Source of the DNA: Gammaproteobacteria bacterium | GTDB lineage: Bacteria; Pseudomonadota; Gammaproteobacteria; GCA-001735895 | Reading direction: 5' to 3' | Length of the DNA: 61,684 nt | Assembly: GCA_024225395.1 (NCBI GenBank) | Contig: JAAEMR010000033.1 | Span: 1 to 61,684 of the forward strand | Part shown: in pieces, positions 1-8,776 of the stretch | Layout of the letters: each line of letters opens with the position of its first letter | Numbering within the stretch: the stretch's first letter is position 1 | Position numbers and translations under genes: made by a program | The notes under the pieces: generated by a model | What the model saw: the letters and a program-made list of their open reading frames with translations, nothing else | What the model was told of the DNA's origin: nothing | The model's database searches: none

Positions 1-419
1 ACAGTATGGTTAACAGGGATCATTTCGATTTCGCGGTGTCGAAGAGTAATTTTATCCCCCGGCTTCATTACATCAAAACGAATACAGGGATTATCTTTAT
101 TGGGTAATTCAGAAAAATCAGGCCAGATAACCCAGTTAAAGATATGCGCCTTCAATGCTTTAATCGTTTTTTCCTGAGCATGAATCACTATGGGTTCTTC
201 ATGAACACCAAACATACTGTCAGCCAGTAAAGGAAGCCCCACAATATGGTCCATATGGGAGTGGGTAATAAATATGTGACGAATCCCCGTCATCTGATTC
301 AACGGCAAGTCACCCAGACCGGTACCAGCATCGACTAACACATCATCATCCACCAGGAATGATGTTGTGCGTAATCCTGCACCTATTCCACCTGACCAAC
401 CTAATATTTTGATTTGCAT
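1..419 (-). CDS. Metallo-beta-lactamase-fold hydrolase, C-terminus cut by window edge
   Basis: The 139 visible residues begin at an ATG whose complement lies at 417-419 and run off the left edge with no stop. The start MQIKILGWSGG, the LRTTSFLVDDD segment and the zinc motif THSHMDH (HxHxDH) identify a metallo-beta-lactamase fold. The N-terminal pattern (GxSGGIGxxLRTTSFLVDD followed by DAGTGLGDL) resembles class II cyclic-nucleotide phosphodiesterases, so a 3',5'-cAMP phosphodiesterase role is possible, but the fold covers many hydrolases. The remaining metal ligands lie outside the window. It is divergent from ypjD, across a long gap. Fold certain, substrate uncertain. Confidence 0.75.
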   Translation of the reverse strand, partial: MQIKILGWSGGIGAGLRTTSFLVDDDVLVDAGTGLGDLPLNQMTGIRHIFITHSHMDHIVGLPLLADSMFGVHEEPIVIHAQEKTIKALKAHIFNWVIWPDFSELPNKDNPCIRFDVMKPGDKITLRHREIEMIPVNHT

Positions 420-1198
420 AATATTTTATTTTTTAGCAATACTGGCTCTCTAAACAGCTAAGGAACCGGTCCTACTCTGGCACTCTATTAACATTACTAC
501 CAAGACCCTTCTTCATTCATTGATTTAAGCAGGTATACGAATTATGGCATAACTTTAACTCTAAAAAGCGTTATAACTCTTACAGCCAGCTAAATATTTA
601 CAAAGAATAAAACATCTTCAACTAAATTACCTTCTAAAAAAACCACAAAATATCTTTTTTTTCCTTTAACAATATTACCTGCTTTAATTAAACAAACGGG
701 GCTGTCCAAATACCGTGATCAAATTCAAAAATATTAACCCTGCCAGGGCATAGTGATCCGGGCAATCATAATATTGAGAAAATTTAACCCGGGAAACCTC
801 TAATCAACTCATAAATTCATATCTTACATTCAGAAAAGCCAGCTTTTGCGTTACGAATTTTCGCAATAGTTTACTGATACGTGCAATTCGGTGCCTTGAA
901 TCTGAATTTTCTGAGTACAATCTATTTCTTTAAGAATTAATCAGCGGTTTCCTAAACTCAAATATGGCAATTCTTCAAAGGCCCGGCAGACTAAACTCAA
1001 ATAAAATTCCGTTATCTCAAGACTTCCCATAAAACCCAGCTCAACTACCCGTTTTTGTAAAAAACGAATCCATAGTTACAGAGACCTCATGTCTATCTCT
1101 TGTAATGAAGTGATAGATTCAGCTGTAACACACTTCTACTTATCAAATAATTGAGCTAGAATAGTAGTTCAACAGTTAATTCTTATCGTTTCTAAATA
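420..1198. other. 780-base non-coding AT-rich gap
   Basis: No reading frame of useful length occurs on either strand between the metallo-beta-lactamase gene and ypjD. I find no tRNA and no strong terminator. The only compact structure is a short palindrome at 1050-1066 (CGTTTTT-GT-AAAAAACG), whose two-base spacer suits a protein site better than a hairpin. In many gammaproteobacteria ffh is divergent from ypjD; it is absent here. The stretch may be a decayed gene or a long regulatory region. Confidence 0.6.
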
Positions 1199-1996
1199 GT
1201 GTTTTTTGCTAGTCTCCTTATATTTATATGTTATAGCCTGTCAGCGGTTCTGATTTACCGTAATTTAGGCAAAAGCAAAACCTCTTTGCGCTGGCTACAG
1301 TTGTCCCCCGCTCTGGTTGGCTCTGTGATCCACGTAATTTTTTTAAAACAACTGATCTATCCGGAACAGGGCATTCTTAACCTGGGGTTTTTCAGTGCAT
1401 TCTGCTTGATTAGCTGGTTAGTTAGCATTCAGATATTAATCAGCAGCCTGTATAGACCTTTGGAAAGTCTTGGAATTATCATGTTTCCTCTCAGCGGACT
1501 GACTACGATACTGGTTCTATTTACACCAGTGTCTGAACCCCTGACCAATGTCAGTAGTCAGTTTATCCACGGACATATCCTGATTTCCGTCATCGCATAT
1601 AGCTTAATTATGCTAAGCGCTTTACAGGCGATTGCCCTGGCGTATCAGAATCATGCAATTCGTTCTCACCACCCCGGCGGACTGATCAGGTTCTTACCTC
1701 CATTACACGATATGGAAACTCTGTTATTCCAAATGTTAGGTTTTGGATTTATTTTCCTGAGCACTGCACTGATCAGCGGCTTCTTTTTTATGGAGGATTT
1801 ATTTGCCCAGCATCTGGTACATAAAACCATACTATCCATAATTAGCTGGGTAATTCTGGCCATTTTATTATTTGGACGCTTTAAATTTGGCTGGCGTGGA
1901 AAACTGGCCATTAGATGGACCCTGACCGCTTTTGTTTTTATTATGCTTGCCTACTTCGGCAGTAAACTGGTACTTGAGTTTATTGTTACCTCTTAA
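1199..1996 (+). CDS. ypjD: CcsA-like inner-membrane protein YpjD
   Basis: This 265-residue integral membrane protein has about eight hydrophobic segments and belongs to the cytochrome c assembly (CcsA/YpjD) family. The C-terminal pattern (FKFGWRGKLAIRW, then LAYFGSKLV) matches E. coli YpjD, which is nearly the same length. The family is related to haem-handling proteins, but YpjD itself has been linked to the CorB/CorC magnesium system and has no proven enzymatic role. The start is a GTG: an in-frame stop lies two codons upstream, so no earlier start is possible, and no clear Shine-Dalgarno sequence precedes it. It sits 38 bases before corB, the usual arrangement, and the two are probably co-transcribed. 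Confidence 0.88.
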   Translation: MFFASLLIFICYSLSAVLIYRNLGKSKTSLRWLQLSPALVGSVIHVIFLKQLIYPEQGILNLGFFSAFCLISWLVSIQILISSLYRPLESLGIIMFPLSGLTTILVLFTPVSEPLTNVSSQFIHGHILISVIAYSLIMLSALQAIALAYQNHAIRSHHPGGLIRFLPPLHDMETLLFQMLGFGFIFLSTALISGFFFMEDLFAQHLVHKTILSIISWVILAILLFGRFKFGWRGKLAIRWTLTAFVFIMLAYFGSKLVLEFIVTS

Positions 1997-2034
1997 CAGC
2001 TAATTATCAATAAAACACAAATTGCTTTCATTCC

Positions 2035-3300
2035 ATGAATGACATACCCATCAGCTTTCTATTTGCCGCATTAGCGGTTCTGATTATGCTATCGGCTTTT
2101 TTCTCCGGATCAGAAACAGGCCTGATGAGTCTGAACAGGTATAAACTTAAACACCAGGCAGAAAAAAACAATGGCGGGGCAAAAAGAGCTTTAGAACTGT
2201 TAAAAAAACCTGATCAATTAATCAGCCTGATTCTGCTAGGCAACAATTTCATCAATATATTAATAACCCAGCTAGCCACCTATATTGGTTACAGGCTATA
2301 TGGCGATCCCGGTATTGCTATTGCTACAGGTCTGCTTACTATCATTCTATTATTATTTGCCGAAGTTACCCCCAAAACCCTGGCCGCTAACAACCCTGAA
2401 AAAATAGCATTCATCGCATCTTATGTTTACAGACCTTTACTCAAAATTTTATTACCACTTATTATCGCCATAAACTGGCTCGTAAAACAGGTCTTTAAAT
2501 TATTTAAAAATAGCAACAAAATAAGTAGTAACGATGCTCTAAACTCCGAGGAGCTGCGCATCGCAGTATCAGAAACAGCAGGTTTGATCCCGGATACTCA
2601 CCGTGACATGTTACTCGGAATTCTTGATCTGGAAAAAATCAAGGTTGACGACATCATGATTCCCAGAAATGAAATTGCGGGCATCGACCTTGATGATGAC
2701 TGGGAGGATACCCTTTCTCAAATTACCCGGTTACCTTACACCCGCATTCCTGTTTACTCGGAAACCGTAGACAACCTCATAGGCGTTGCATTAATGCGCA
2801 AGATTCTACCGCTGTTAATGAACGATAATTTCAACCCGAAAACGTTGCAGGAAATAACACGTGAACCTTATTTCATCCCGGAAGGCACCGCTCTTACCAC
2901 CCAGCTGATAAATTTCCTGCAAACTAAACGGCTGGTAGGTTTTGTGGTGGATGAATATGGTGATATTCAGGGTCTGGTAGCACTGGAAGACATACTTGAA
3001 GAAGTAGTGGGAGAGTTCACCACGGATCCCAGGGCGACACACACTGCTTTTTTTCAGGACCTGGATGGTAGCTACCTCGTCGAAGGTAGCACACATGTTC
3101 GGGACATCAACAGCCAGCTGCACATTCAGTTACCGACCAAAGGGCCACGTACCGTCAACGGATTAATTCTTGAGCACCTTGAAATGATCCCTCAGGCCGG
3201 TACAAGCCTTAAAATTGCCGGTTACCCACTTGAAATCATGCACACTAAAAATAACATGGTAAAAACAGTACGCATTCAACTAAATCGGCAAAAGCAGTAA
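2035..3300 (+). CDS. corB: CNNM/CBS-domain magnesium transport protein (CorB/YfjD type)
   Basis: A 421-residue HlyC/CorC-family membrane protein. Residues about 1-180 form a DUF21/CNNM transmembrane domain (GSETGLMSLNRYKLKHQAE; EVTPKTLAANNPEK). Two CBS domains follow at about 200-330 (DIMIPRNEIAGID; FVVDEYGDIQGLVALEDILEE), then a C-terminal CorC/HlyC domain (TVNGLILEHLEMIPQAGTSL). The family mediates or regulates Mg2+ efflux in the inner membrane, with nucleotide sensed by the CBS pair. It lies downstream of ypjD as in E. coli and just upstream of radA. A second family member without the membrane domain, corC, occurs at 58595-59455 and could be a partner. Confidence 0.92.
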   Translation: MNDIPISFLFAALAVLIMLSAFFSGSETGLMSLNRYKLKHQAEKNNGGAKRALELLKKPDQLISLILLGNNFINILITQLATYIGYRLYGDPGIAIATGLLTIILLLFAEVTPKTLAANNPEKIAFIASYVYRPLLKILLPLIIAINWLVKQVFKLFKNSNKISSNDALNSEELRIAVSETAGLIPDTHRDMLLGILDLEKIKVDDIMIPRNEIAGIDLDDDWEDTLSQITRLPYTRIPVYSETVDNLIGVALMRKILPLLMNDNFNPKTLQEITREPYFIPEGTALTTQLINFLQTKRLVGFVVDEYGDIQGLVALEDILEEVVGEFTTDPRATHTAFFQDLDGSYLVEGSTHVRDINSQLHIQLPTKGPRTVNGLILEHLEMIPQAGTSLKIAGYPLEIMHTKNNMVKTVRIQLNRQKQ

Positions 3301-3306
3301 TAGTCG

Positions 3307-4668
3307 ATGGCTAAAATGACGACTCAATACCAGTGCCAGCAATGTGCCACCACTTTAAACAAGTGGGCCGGACAATGCCCGGAGTGTAAAGGCTGGAACT
3401 GCATTGAAGAAATACGGCCTGTTACTACCTCTCATGCAAATAGAGGAAACTGGACAGAGCACAAAACCACGACCGATGTCGTCACCTTAAACGATGTACC
3501 CGACAACGTGACTGCTCGTTTTAGCAGTCAGATTGATGAGCTGGATAGAGTGCTCGGCGGAGGCATGGTGCATGGTTCCGTTGTACTGCTGGGTGGTGAT
3601 CCGGGCATTGGCAAATCAACCATCCTGTTACAATGCCTGACCCTGGTCAGTCAACAGCTCGACACCTTATACGTCACCGGTGAAGAGTCATTACAGCAGG
3701 TAAACCTGCGGGCCAAAAGACTGGGCTTACCCAGAGACAAACTACAGCTACTCAGTTCTACCTGTGTTGAAGAAATAATTGCACATGCGATTAATCTAAA
3801 ACCCACCGTCATCGTGATTGACTCCATCCAAACAGTTTATACCGATAGCCTGCAATCTGCCCCGGGGTCAATCAGCCAGATACGCGAAAGTACAGCGGTA
3901 CTGGTTCGCCTGGCCAAACAGCATAATATTGCCATTTTTCTGGTAGGTCATGTGACTAAAGAGGGTCAACTGGCAGGTCCTCGTGTACTCGAACATATGG
4001 TGGATACCGTACTGTACTTTGAGGGCGATAGCTCTACCCGTTACAGGGTGATTCGGGCTGTAAAAAATCGATTTGGCGCAGTCAATGAAATTGGAATTTT
4101 TGCGATGACGGATGAAGGCCTGAAAACAGTCTCAAACCCTTCAGCCATATTCCTGTCAACCCATGAAAAGCCAGTCGCCGGTAGTATTATCATGGTTTCA
4201 CGAGAAGGAACCCGGCCCATACTGGTTGAGATTCAATCCCTTGTCACGGAAAGTCATCTGGGAAATCCACGCCGCATCAGTGTCGGTCTGGAAGCTAACC
4301 GCCTGGCCATGCTGCTGGCTGTTTTACAACGCCACGGAGGAATTCCTCTGTATGACCAGGATGTATTTATCAATGCTGTGGGCGGTGTACGCATCAGTGA
4401 AACCGGAGCAGATCTGGCTGTTATTCTGGCGATATTATCCAGTTACCGGGATAAACCTGTCAGCAACCGGTTACTGGTATTTGGTGAAGTTGGCTTATCC
4501 GGGGAAATAAGACCTGTACCTAATGGAGAAGAGCGACTGAAAGAGGCCAGTAAACATGGCTTTGAAACCGCCATCATTCCTGCTGCTAACAAACCGCGCA
4601 AAGATATCTATAAAAACATGAAACTGATTTCAGTAAGTCACCTGGAAGACACACTCGATGTATTTTGA
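3307..4668 (+). CDS. radA: DNA repair protein RadA (Sms)
   Basis: A 453-residue protein with the complete RadA plan: an N-terminal C4 zinc finger (CQQCATTLNKWAGQCPEC), a RecA-like ATPase with Walker A GGDPGIGKST at about 95-105, the RadA-specific KNRFG motif near residue 255, and a C-terminal Lon-protease-like domain from about 300. RadA is a DnaB-like helicase or branch-migration factor that processes recombination intermediates in the cytoplasm. It begins 6 bases after corB stops, so it is probably in the same transcript. No key residue is missing. Confidence 0.97.
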   Translation: MAKMTTQYQCQQCATTLNKWAGQCPECKGWNCIEEIRPVTTSHANRGNWTEHKTTTDVVTLNDVPDNVTARFSSQIDELDRVLGGGMVHGSVVLLGGDPGIGKSTILLQCLTLVSQQLDTLYVTGEESLQQVNLRAKRLGLPRDKLQLLSSTCVEEIIAHAINLKPTVIVIDSIQTVYTDSLQSAPGSISQIRESTAVLVRLAKQHNIAIFLVGHVTKEGQLAGPRVLEHMVDTVLYFEGDSSTRYRVIRAVKNRFGAVNEIGIFAMTDEGLKTVSNPSAIFLSTHEKPVAGSIIMVSREGTRPILVEIQSLVTESHLGNPRRISVGLEANRLAMLLAVLQRHGGIPLYDQDVFINAVGGVRISETGADLAVILAILSSYRDKPVSNRLLVFGEVGLSGEIRPVPNGEERLKEASKHGFETAIIPAANKPRKDIYKNMKLISVSHLEDTLDVF

Positions 4669-4747
4669 ACCGGCTATAAACATGACCTCTCGCTATCCAT
4701 GCAAAGGTCTCTTATAATGCCGCCAACCATTAGCCTTAATACAAAAC

Positions 4748-4990
4748 ATGTCAACATCTGATAAGAGCATTAAAGATTTTGAAAAATCTCTACTCAATCT
4801 GGAGCAAATAGTGCAAAAGATGGAGAATGGAGAGCTGGGCCTGGAAGATTCTTTAAAACAGTTTGAAAAAGGCATTCAGCTGGCAAAAAACTGTCAAAAC
4901 GCATTAAGCTCAGCCGAGTTGAAAGTTAACCAGTTGATTGAACAAAACGGTTTACAGAAAACCCTGCCATTTGATGAGCAAAATGGTTGA
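4748..4990 (+). CDS. xseB: Exodeoxyribonuclease VII small subunit
   Basis: An 80-residue all-helical protein with the family signature [20 protein letters not shown]...[16 protein letters not shown]. XseB binds in multiple copies to the catalytic subunit XseA, giving the exonuclease VII that degrades single-stranded DNA. XseA is not in this window, which is normal. It is the first gene of the conserved xseB-ispA-dxs operon and overlaps the start of ispA by 8 bases (ATGGTTGA), suggesting translational coupling. Length is standard. Confidence 0.96.
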   Translation: MSTSDKSIKDFEKSLLNLEQIVQKMENGELGLEDSLKQFEKGIQLAKNCQNALSSAELKVNQLIEQNGLQKTLPFDEQNG

Positions 4991-5885
4991 TCAACAAACT
5001 TTTGACAGGCTGCTAACGGAATTTAAGCAACGAGTAGATCAGGCACTGGAGCACTGGCTACCCGTCGATACGCTGAATCCGGTCAGCCTGCATCAGGCAA
5101 TGCGCTACTCTGTACTAGGCAGCGGTAAACGCGTACGTCCCGCTCTGGTCTATGCAACTGCATCTACTCTAGGTTTACCACTGGAAAAAGTCGATGGCAT
5201 TGCTGCAGCAATCGAAATCATCCATGCCTACTCTCTCATTCATGACGATTTACCCGCCATGGATGATGATGACCTGCGCCGGGGTAAACCCACCTGTCAT
5301 AAACAATTCGATGAAGCAACGGCCATCCTTGCCGGTGATGCTCTTCAGGCTCTTGCTTTTTACATATTAACTCATGATCCGGAAATGACATCCGATGCAT
5401 CTCGCCGACTGGAAATGATAGAAAAGCTGGCACTGTTTTCCGGCTCCAGGGGCATGGCGGGCGGCCAGGCCATAGACCTTGCATCTGTCGGTAAGGAAAT
5501 TAATATTACCGAACTTGAAACCATGCATATCCATAAAACCGGGGCATTAATTCGTACCTGTATTCAGATGGCCGCACTGACTTCCAACTCAATTTCTGAT
5601 GTAAAGTTTGAAGCACTGGATTGTTATGCTAAAAAAATCGGCCTGTCATTCCAGGTTCAGGACGACATTCTGGATGTGACCGGCGATACTGAAACCCTGG
5701 GCAAACCCCAGGGGTCAGATGCCGGCCTGGACAAACCAACCTTCCCTGCCATTATGGGACTTCAACCGGCACGGGAAAAGGCACTCGAGTTACATCATCA
5801 AGCACTAAAAGCTATTGACTGCTTTGGAGAAGAAGCAGATATTCTACGCTCAATTTCAAACTGGTTCGTGCAACGCAGCCATTAG
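4983..5885 (+). CDS. ispA: Farnesyl diphosphate synthase (geranyltranstransferase)
   Basis: A trans-prenyltransferase that condenses dimethylallyl and isopentenyl diphosphate to geranyl and then farnesyl diphosphate, the precursor of undecaprenyl phosphate and quinone tails. It has the first aspartate-rich motif ([18 protein letters not shown]) and the second ([12 protein letters not shown]). The frame is open from an ATG at 4938, but that would overlap xseB by 53 bases. Alignment with IspA favours the ATG at 4983 ([11 protein letters not shown]) or the one at 4974. The GATGAG at 4973-4978 could serve as a weak ribosome site for 4983. Followed after 17 bases by dxs, the next isoprenoid gene. 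Confidence 0.95.
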   Translation: MVDQQTFDRLLTEFKQRVDQALEHWLPVDTLNPVSLHQAMRYSVLGSGKRVRPALVYATASTLGLPLEKVDGIAAAIEIIHAYSLIHDDLPAMDDDDLRRGKPTCHKQFDEATAILAGDALQALAFYILTHDPEMTSDASRRLEMIEKLALFSGSRGMAGGQAIDLASVGKEINITELETMHIHKTGALIRTCIQMAALTSNSISDVKFEALDCYAKKIGLSFQVQDDILDVTGDTETLGKPQGSDAGLDKPTFPAIMGLQPAREKALELHHQALKAIDCFGEEADILRSISNWFVQRSH

Positions 5886-5902
5886 CCCAAGAAACCAGAA
5901 AG

Positions 5903-7768
5903 ATGCCGACTTCACAATATCCAATATTAAACACCATCGATGACCCGAGTGATTTGAGGTTGCTCGAACCACAGCAATTACCCTTACTGGCCAACGAACT
6001 CAGGCAATACCTGATCTCATCGGTTGCTAAAACGGGCGGTCACCTGGCATCCGGACTGGGCTCCATCGAACTGACCATTGCTTTACACTACTTATACAAC
6101 ACGCCCAATGATCGACTGGTCTGGGACGTAGGACATCAATGTTATCCGCATAAAATTTTGACCGGCAGAAAGCACCAGATGGATGGCTTACGCCTGCACG
6201 GAGGAATGTCCGGTTTCCCTAAAACTACCGAGTCAGAATACGATCATTTCGGGGTTGGTCATTCGAGTACGTCTATCGGCGCAGCACTCGGCATGGCAAT
6301 AGCCGCAAAAGCTCTAAATATTCAACGCCAGATTGTTGCTATTATCGGTGATGGGGGCATGTCTGCGGGTATGGCCTTTGAAGCTCTCAATCATGCCGGC
6401 AGCCTGGATACCAATTTATTAGTCATTTTAAATGACAATGAAATGTCTATCTCTCCCAACGTGGGAGCCATGTCAAAATACCTGTCTCGAATTTTATCAG
6501 GCAGCTTCTATTCTCATATGCGTGCTGGTAGTAAAAAAGTTTTATCACAAATTCCCAGCGCCTGGGAACTGGCTAAACGTGCAGAAGAACACCTTAAAGG
6601 CATGGTCGTACCCGGCACTTTGTTTGAAGAAATGGGCTTTTCCTATCTTGGACCAATTGACGGGCATGATTTACCCAGCTTAATGCAATTACTGACCAAT
6701 TTACAAAAGCTTGAAGGCCCAAGAATACTGCACATCGTCACTAAAAAAGGTAAAGGCTATGAACCCGCTGAAATGGATTCCTGTCGTTTTCACGGTACCG
6801 GGCCATTTGACATAACATCCGGCAAGACCATTAAAGGTACAACAGAAGACAAGGTTCAATCATACACTCAGGCTTTTTCATCCTGGTTAGTAAAAAAAGC
6901 CCGGGATCATCAGGATATTCACGTCATCACACCGGCTATGCGGGAAGGCTCCGGGCTGGTTGACTTCTCCAGACAGTATCCTGATCGCTTTCATGATGTC
7001 GCTATCGCAGAACAACACGCAGTCACCCTGGCAGCAGGAATGGCCATTGATGGTTTAAAACCCGTTGTCGCCATCTATTCCACATTTTTACAGCGTGCCT
7101 ATGATCAATTAATACACGATGTCGCTATTCAACACCTCAACGTGCTTTTTGCAGTTGATAGAGCTGGCATTGTGGGGGCAGATGGTGCGACTCACACCGG
7201 CAATTTTGATATCAGTTTTTGTCGTTGTATTCCAAATATGCTGATCATGACGCCTGCAAATACCGAAGATTTGTTTGCCCTGCTAAATACAGGTTTTGAT
7301 TTTAATGGCCCTGCACTGGTTCGTTACCCACGAGATAACTGCTTAAAAACCGATGCTATCAATACCGTTAAAAGCATTCAGATCGCTCAATCTGAGCTCA
7401 TTCGTGGTGGTAACAATATAGCCATTTTAGTGTTTGGACCATTCCTTAAAATTGCAACAGAATTAGCCGAGACATTCGACTGCAGTGTAGTCAACATGCG
7501 CTTTGTCAAGCCTCTTGATGAACAACAACTAATCAAACTCAGTCAAAATCATAGCCACTTTTTCTGCCTCGAAGATAATGCAGAGATCGGGGGAGCAGGC
7601 AGTGCCGTTAATGAACTTATTAGTCAGCAAAATCTGAACGTGAAATGCAGTTTAAACGGGTTAAAAGATAATTTTCCGGAACAGGGAACCCGTGATCAGG
7701 TACTACAGCAAAACAAGCTCGATATTGAACAGCTTAGTGTAAAAATTAAATCTATAATTAATTCATAA
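5903..7768 (+). CDS. dxs: 1-deoxy-D-xylulose-5-phosphate synthase
   Basis: A 621-residue thiamine-diphosphate enzyme joining pyruvate and glyceraldehyde 3-phosphate, the entry step of the MEP isoprenoid pathway. The ThDP site is visible as GDGGMSAGMAFEALNHAG with downstream NDNEMSISPNVG. The transketolase-like middle domain has IAEQHAVTLAAGMA with the catalytic glutamate, and the C-terminal domain contains the conserved EDNAEIGGAGSAVNE. Normal length, no disruption. Together with ispA directly upstream it shows that this organism makes isoprenoids by the MEP route. Confidence 0.97.
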   Translation: MPTSQYPILNTIDDPSDLRLLEPQQLPLLANELRQYLISSVAKTGGHLASGLGSIELTIALHYLYNTPNDRLVWDVGHQCYPHKILTGRKHQMDGLRLHGGMSGFPKTTESEYDHFGVGHSSTSIGAALGMAIAAKALNIQRQIVAIIGDGGMSAGMAFEALNHAGSLDTNLLVILNDNEMSISPNVGAMSKYLSRILSGSFYSHMRAGSKKVLSQIPSAWELAKRAEEHLKGMVVPGTLFEEMGFSYLGPIDGHDLPSLMQLLTNLQKLEGPRILHIVTKKGKGYEPAEMDSCRFHGTGPFDITSGKTIKGTTEDKVQSYTQAFSSWLVKKARDHQDIHVITPAMREGSGLVDFSRQYPDRFHDVAIAEQHAVTLAAGMAIDGLKPVVAIYSTFLQRAYDQLIHDVAIQHLNVLFAVDRAGIVGADGATHTGNFDISFCRCIPNMLIMTPANTEDLFALLNTGFDFNGPALVRYPRDNCLKTDAINTVKSIQIAQSELIRGGNNIAILVFGPFLKIATELAETFDCSVVNMRFVKPLDEQQLIKLSQNHSHFFCLEDNAEIGGAGSAVNELISQQNLNVKCSLNGLKDNFPEQGTRDQVLQQNKLDIEQLSVKIKSIINS

Positions 7769-7923
7769 CGCCCGTTACTTCTGAGCCCGAGTAAAGTAAT
7801 CATTCAGGATAAATTTAATTCAAATTGAAATATTGCTTTAATATTTAAGTTTTTTGACCAATTTATTCGATCTCCTGCAATTACCCATTGCTATCAGCAT
7901 TCTTTCTCGCATACAATATCGAT

Positions 7924-7957
7924 AACTCGCTATTTATAATGGCGAGTTAAAGTTTTT
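7924..7957 (+). promoter_or_regulatory. Hairpin with TATAAT in its loop, csp leader
   Basis: A 7-base stem (AACTCGC 7924-7930, GCGAGTT 7942-7948) encloses an 11-base loop that contains TATAAT at 7935-7940. Five thymines follow at 7953-7957. It lies 22-56 bases before the cold-shock gene ATG. It may be the -10 region of the csp promoter, or a transcribed leader hairpin acting as an attenuator or thermosensor. Start-site mapping would decide between them. Confidence 0.45.
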
Positions 7958-7979
7958 ATTACATTAAAAAGAGAAAATT

Positions 7980-8189
7980 ATGTCTGATTTAGTTTCTGGT
8001 ACTGTGAAGTGGTTTAACGATTCCAAAGGTTTTGGGTTTATTTCACAGGATGGAGGACAAGATGTCTTTGTTCATTTCAGTGTCATCAATAGCGATGGTC
8101 ACAAAACTCTCAAGGAAGGCCAGAAGGTCACCATGAATGTCACCGATGGCGCCAAAGGTTTACAAGCTGAAAACGTAACACCTGTTTAA
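7980..8189 (+). CDS. Cold-shock domain protein (CspA family)
   Basis: A 69-residue single cold-shock domain. Both RNA-binding motifs are intact: RNP1 as KGFGFISQ and RNP2 as DVFVHFS, with the preceding [14 protein letters not shown]. Such proteins bind single-stranded RNA or DNA and melt mRNA structure, as RNA chaperones in the cold or as constitutive regulators. Which paralogue this is (CspA, C, D or E type) cannot be told from the sequence. An AAGAGA-type ribosome site lies just upstream, and a strong terminator ends the transcript at 8253-8284, so the gene is probably monocistronic. Confidence 0.96.
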   Translation: MSDLVSGTVKWFNDSKGFGFISQDGGQDVFVHFSVINSDGHKTLKEGQKVTMNVTDGAKGLQAENVTPV

Positions 8190-8219
8190 TTTAAAAACAG
8201 CAGCAGCTTATACCCATTT

Positions 8220-8284
8220 GATTGGTGCGTAATATTTTGCACCAATCACTATAAAATACCTGAGTCTTTAACTCAGGTATTTTT
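8220..8284 (+). terminator. Tandem hairpins with intrinsic terminator after csp
   Basis: The first hairpin has a 9-base stem (GATTGGTGC 8220-8228, GCACCAATC 8239-8247). The second has a perfect 13-base stem (AAAATACCTGAGT 8253-8265, ACTCAGGTATTTT 8271-8283) with a 5-base loop and a thymine tract, a textbook Rho-independent terminator. The adenine run on the 5' side makes it potentially bidirectional. It ends 14 bases before the tusE start, so tusE either has a promoter inside this structure or depends on read-through. Confidence 0.88.
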
Positions 8285-8297
8285 ACGAGAGGTTATT

Positions 8298-8633
8298 ATG
8301 GAAGCCATTGTTAATGGTCAAATTATTCAGTTGAGCGAAGCTGGCTGGTTAGAAAATCTGGATGAATGGAGTCCGGAACTTGCACATGAAATTGCTAAAA
8401 ATGAGCGCATTAATGAGCTCACCGAAGAACACTGGAACATCATCAACATGGCCCGTGAACATTTTCAGGAAAATGGTGTCGTTTGCGAACCCCGTGCATT
8501 TTCAAAAATGATGAAGAAAAAATACGGAAAAGATCGTAGTGATCAAAAGTATATTTACTCATTATTTCCAACGGGTTTAATCAAATGTGCCAACAAAGTA
8601 GCCGGTTTACCACGTCCAAAAGGATGTAGTTAA
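8298..8633 (+). CDS. tusE: TusE/DsrC-family sulfur-carrier protein
   Basis: A 111-residue member of the TusE/DsrC family. The flexible C-terminal arm ends in GLPRPKGCS with the conserved penultimate cysteine (Cys110), which carries persulfide. The second cysteine typical of dissimilatory DsrC, 11 residues before Cys110, is replaced by asparagine (Asn99 in CANKVAGLP), although a cysteine occurs at 97. That pattern fits TusE, which relays sulfur from TusBCD to MnmA for tRNA 2-thiolation, better than DsrC of sulfite reductase. No tusBCD or dsr genes are nearby. GAGAGG forms a good ribosome site. It has its own terminator. Confidence 0.85.
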   Translation: MEAIVNGQIIQLSEAGWLENLDEWSPELAHEIAKNERINELTEEHWNIINMAREHFQENGVVCEPRAFSKMMKKKYGKDRSDQKYIYSLFPTGLIKCANKVAGLPRPKGCS

Positions 8634-8664
8634 AAGTTTAACCGCTCTTATATTGAATTTGAGG

Positions 8665-8694
8665 AGGGTAACAGTCCAGCTGTTACCCTTTTTT
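8665..8694 (+). terminator. Intrinsic terminator after tusE
   Basis: A 10-base stem (AGGGTAACAG, CTGTTACCCT) with a 5-base TCCAG loop is followed by six thymines. It lies about 30 bases after the tusE stop and separates tusE from folE2. Confidence 0.92.
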
Positions 8695-8776
8695 ACAACC
8701 CCCGACTACACACATCGTTTATTTTATCAGCTGTTATAATTGCTTCTGCAAATAGCACTGACATTTAGGTATTAAT

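Noticed and set aside
8298-8633. DsrC as evidence for a dissimilatory sulfur-oxidation operon
   Set aside because: No dsrAB, dsrEFH or dsrMKJOP genes in the window, and the second conserved cysteine is missing; TusE is the better reading.
8700-8776. Zur operator upstream of folE2
   Set aside because: Only a TTATAAT -10-like sequence is present, without the palindromic arms of a Zur site.
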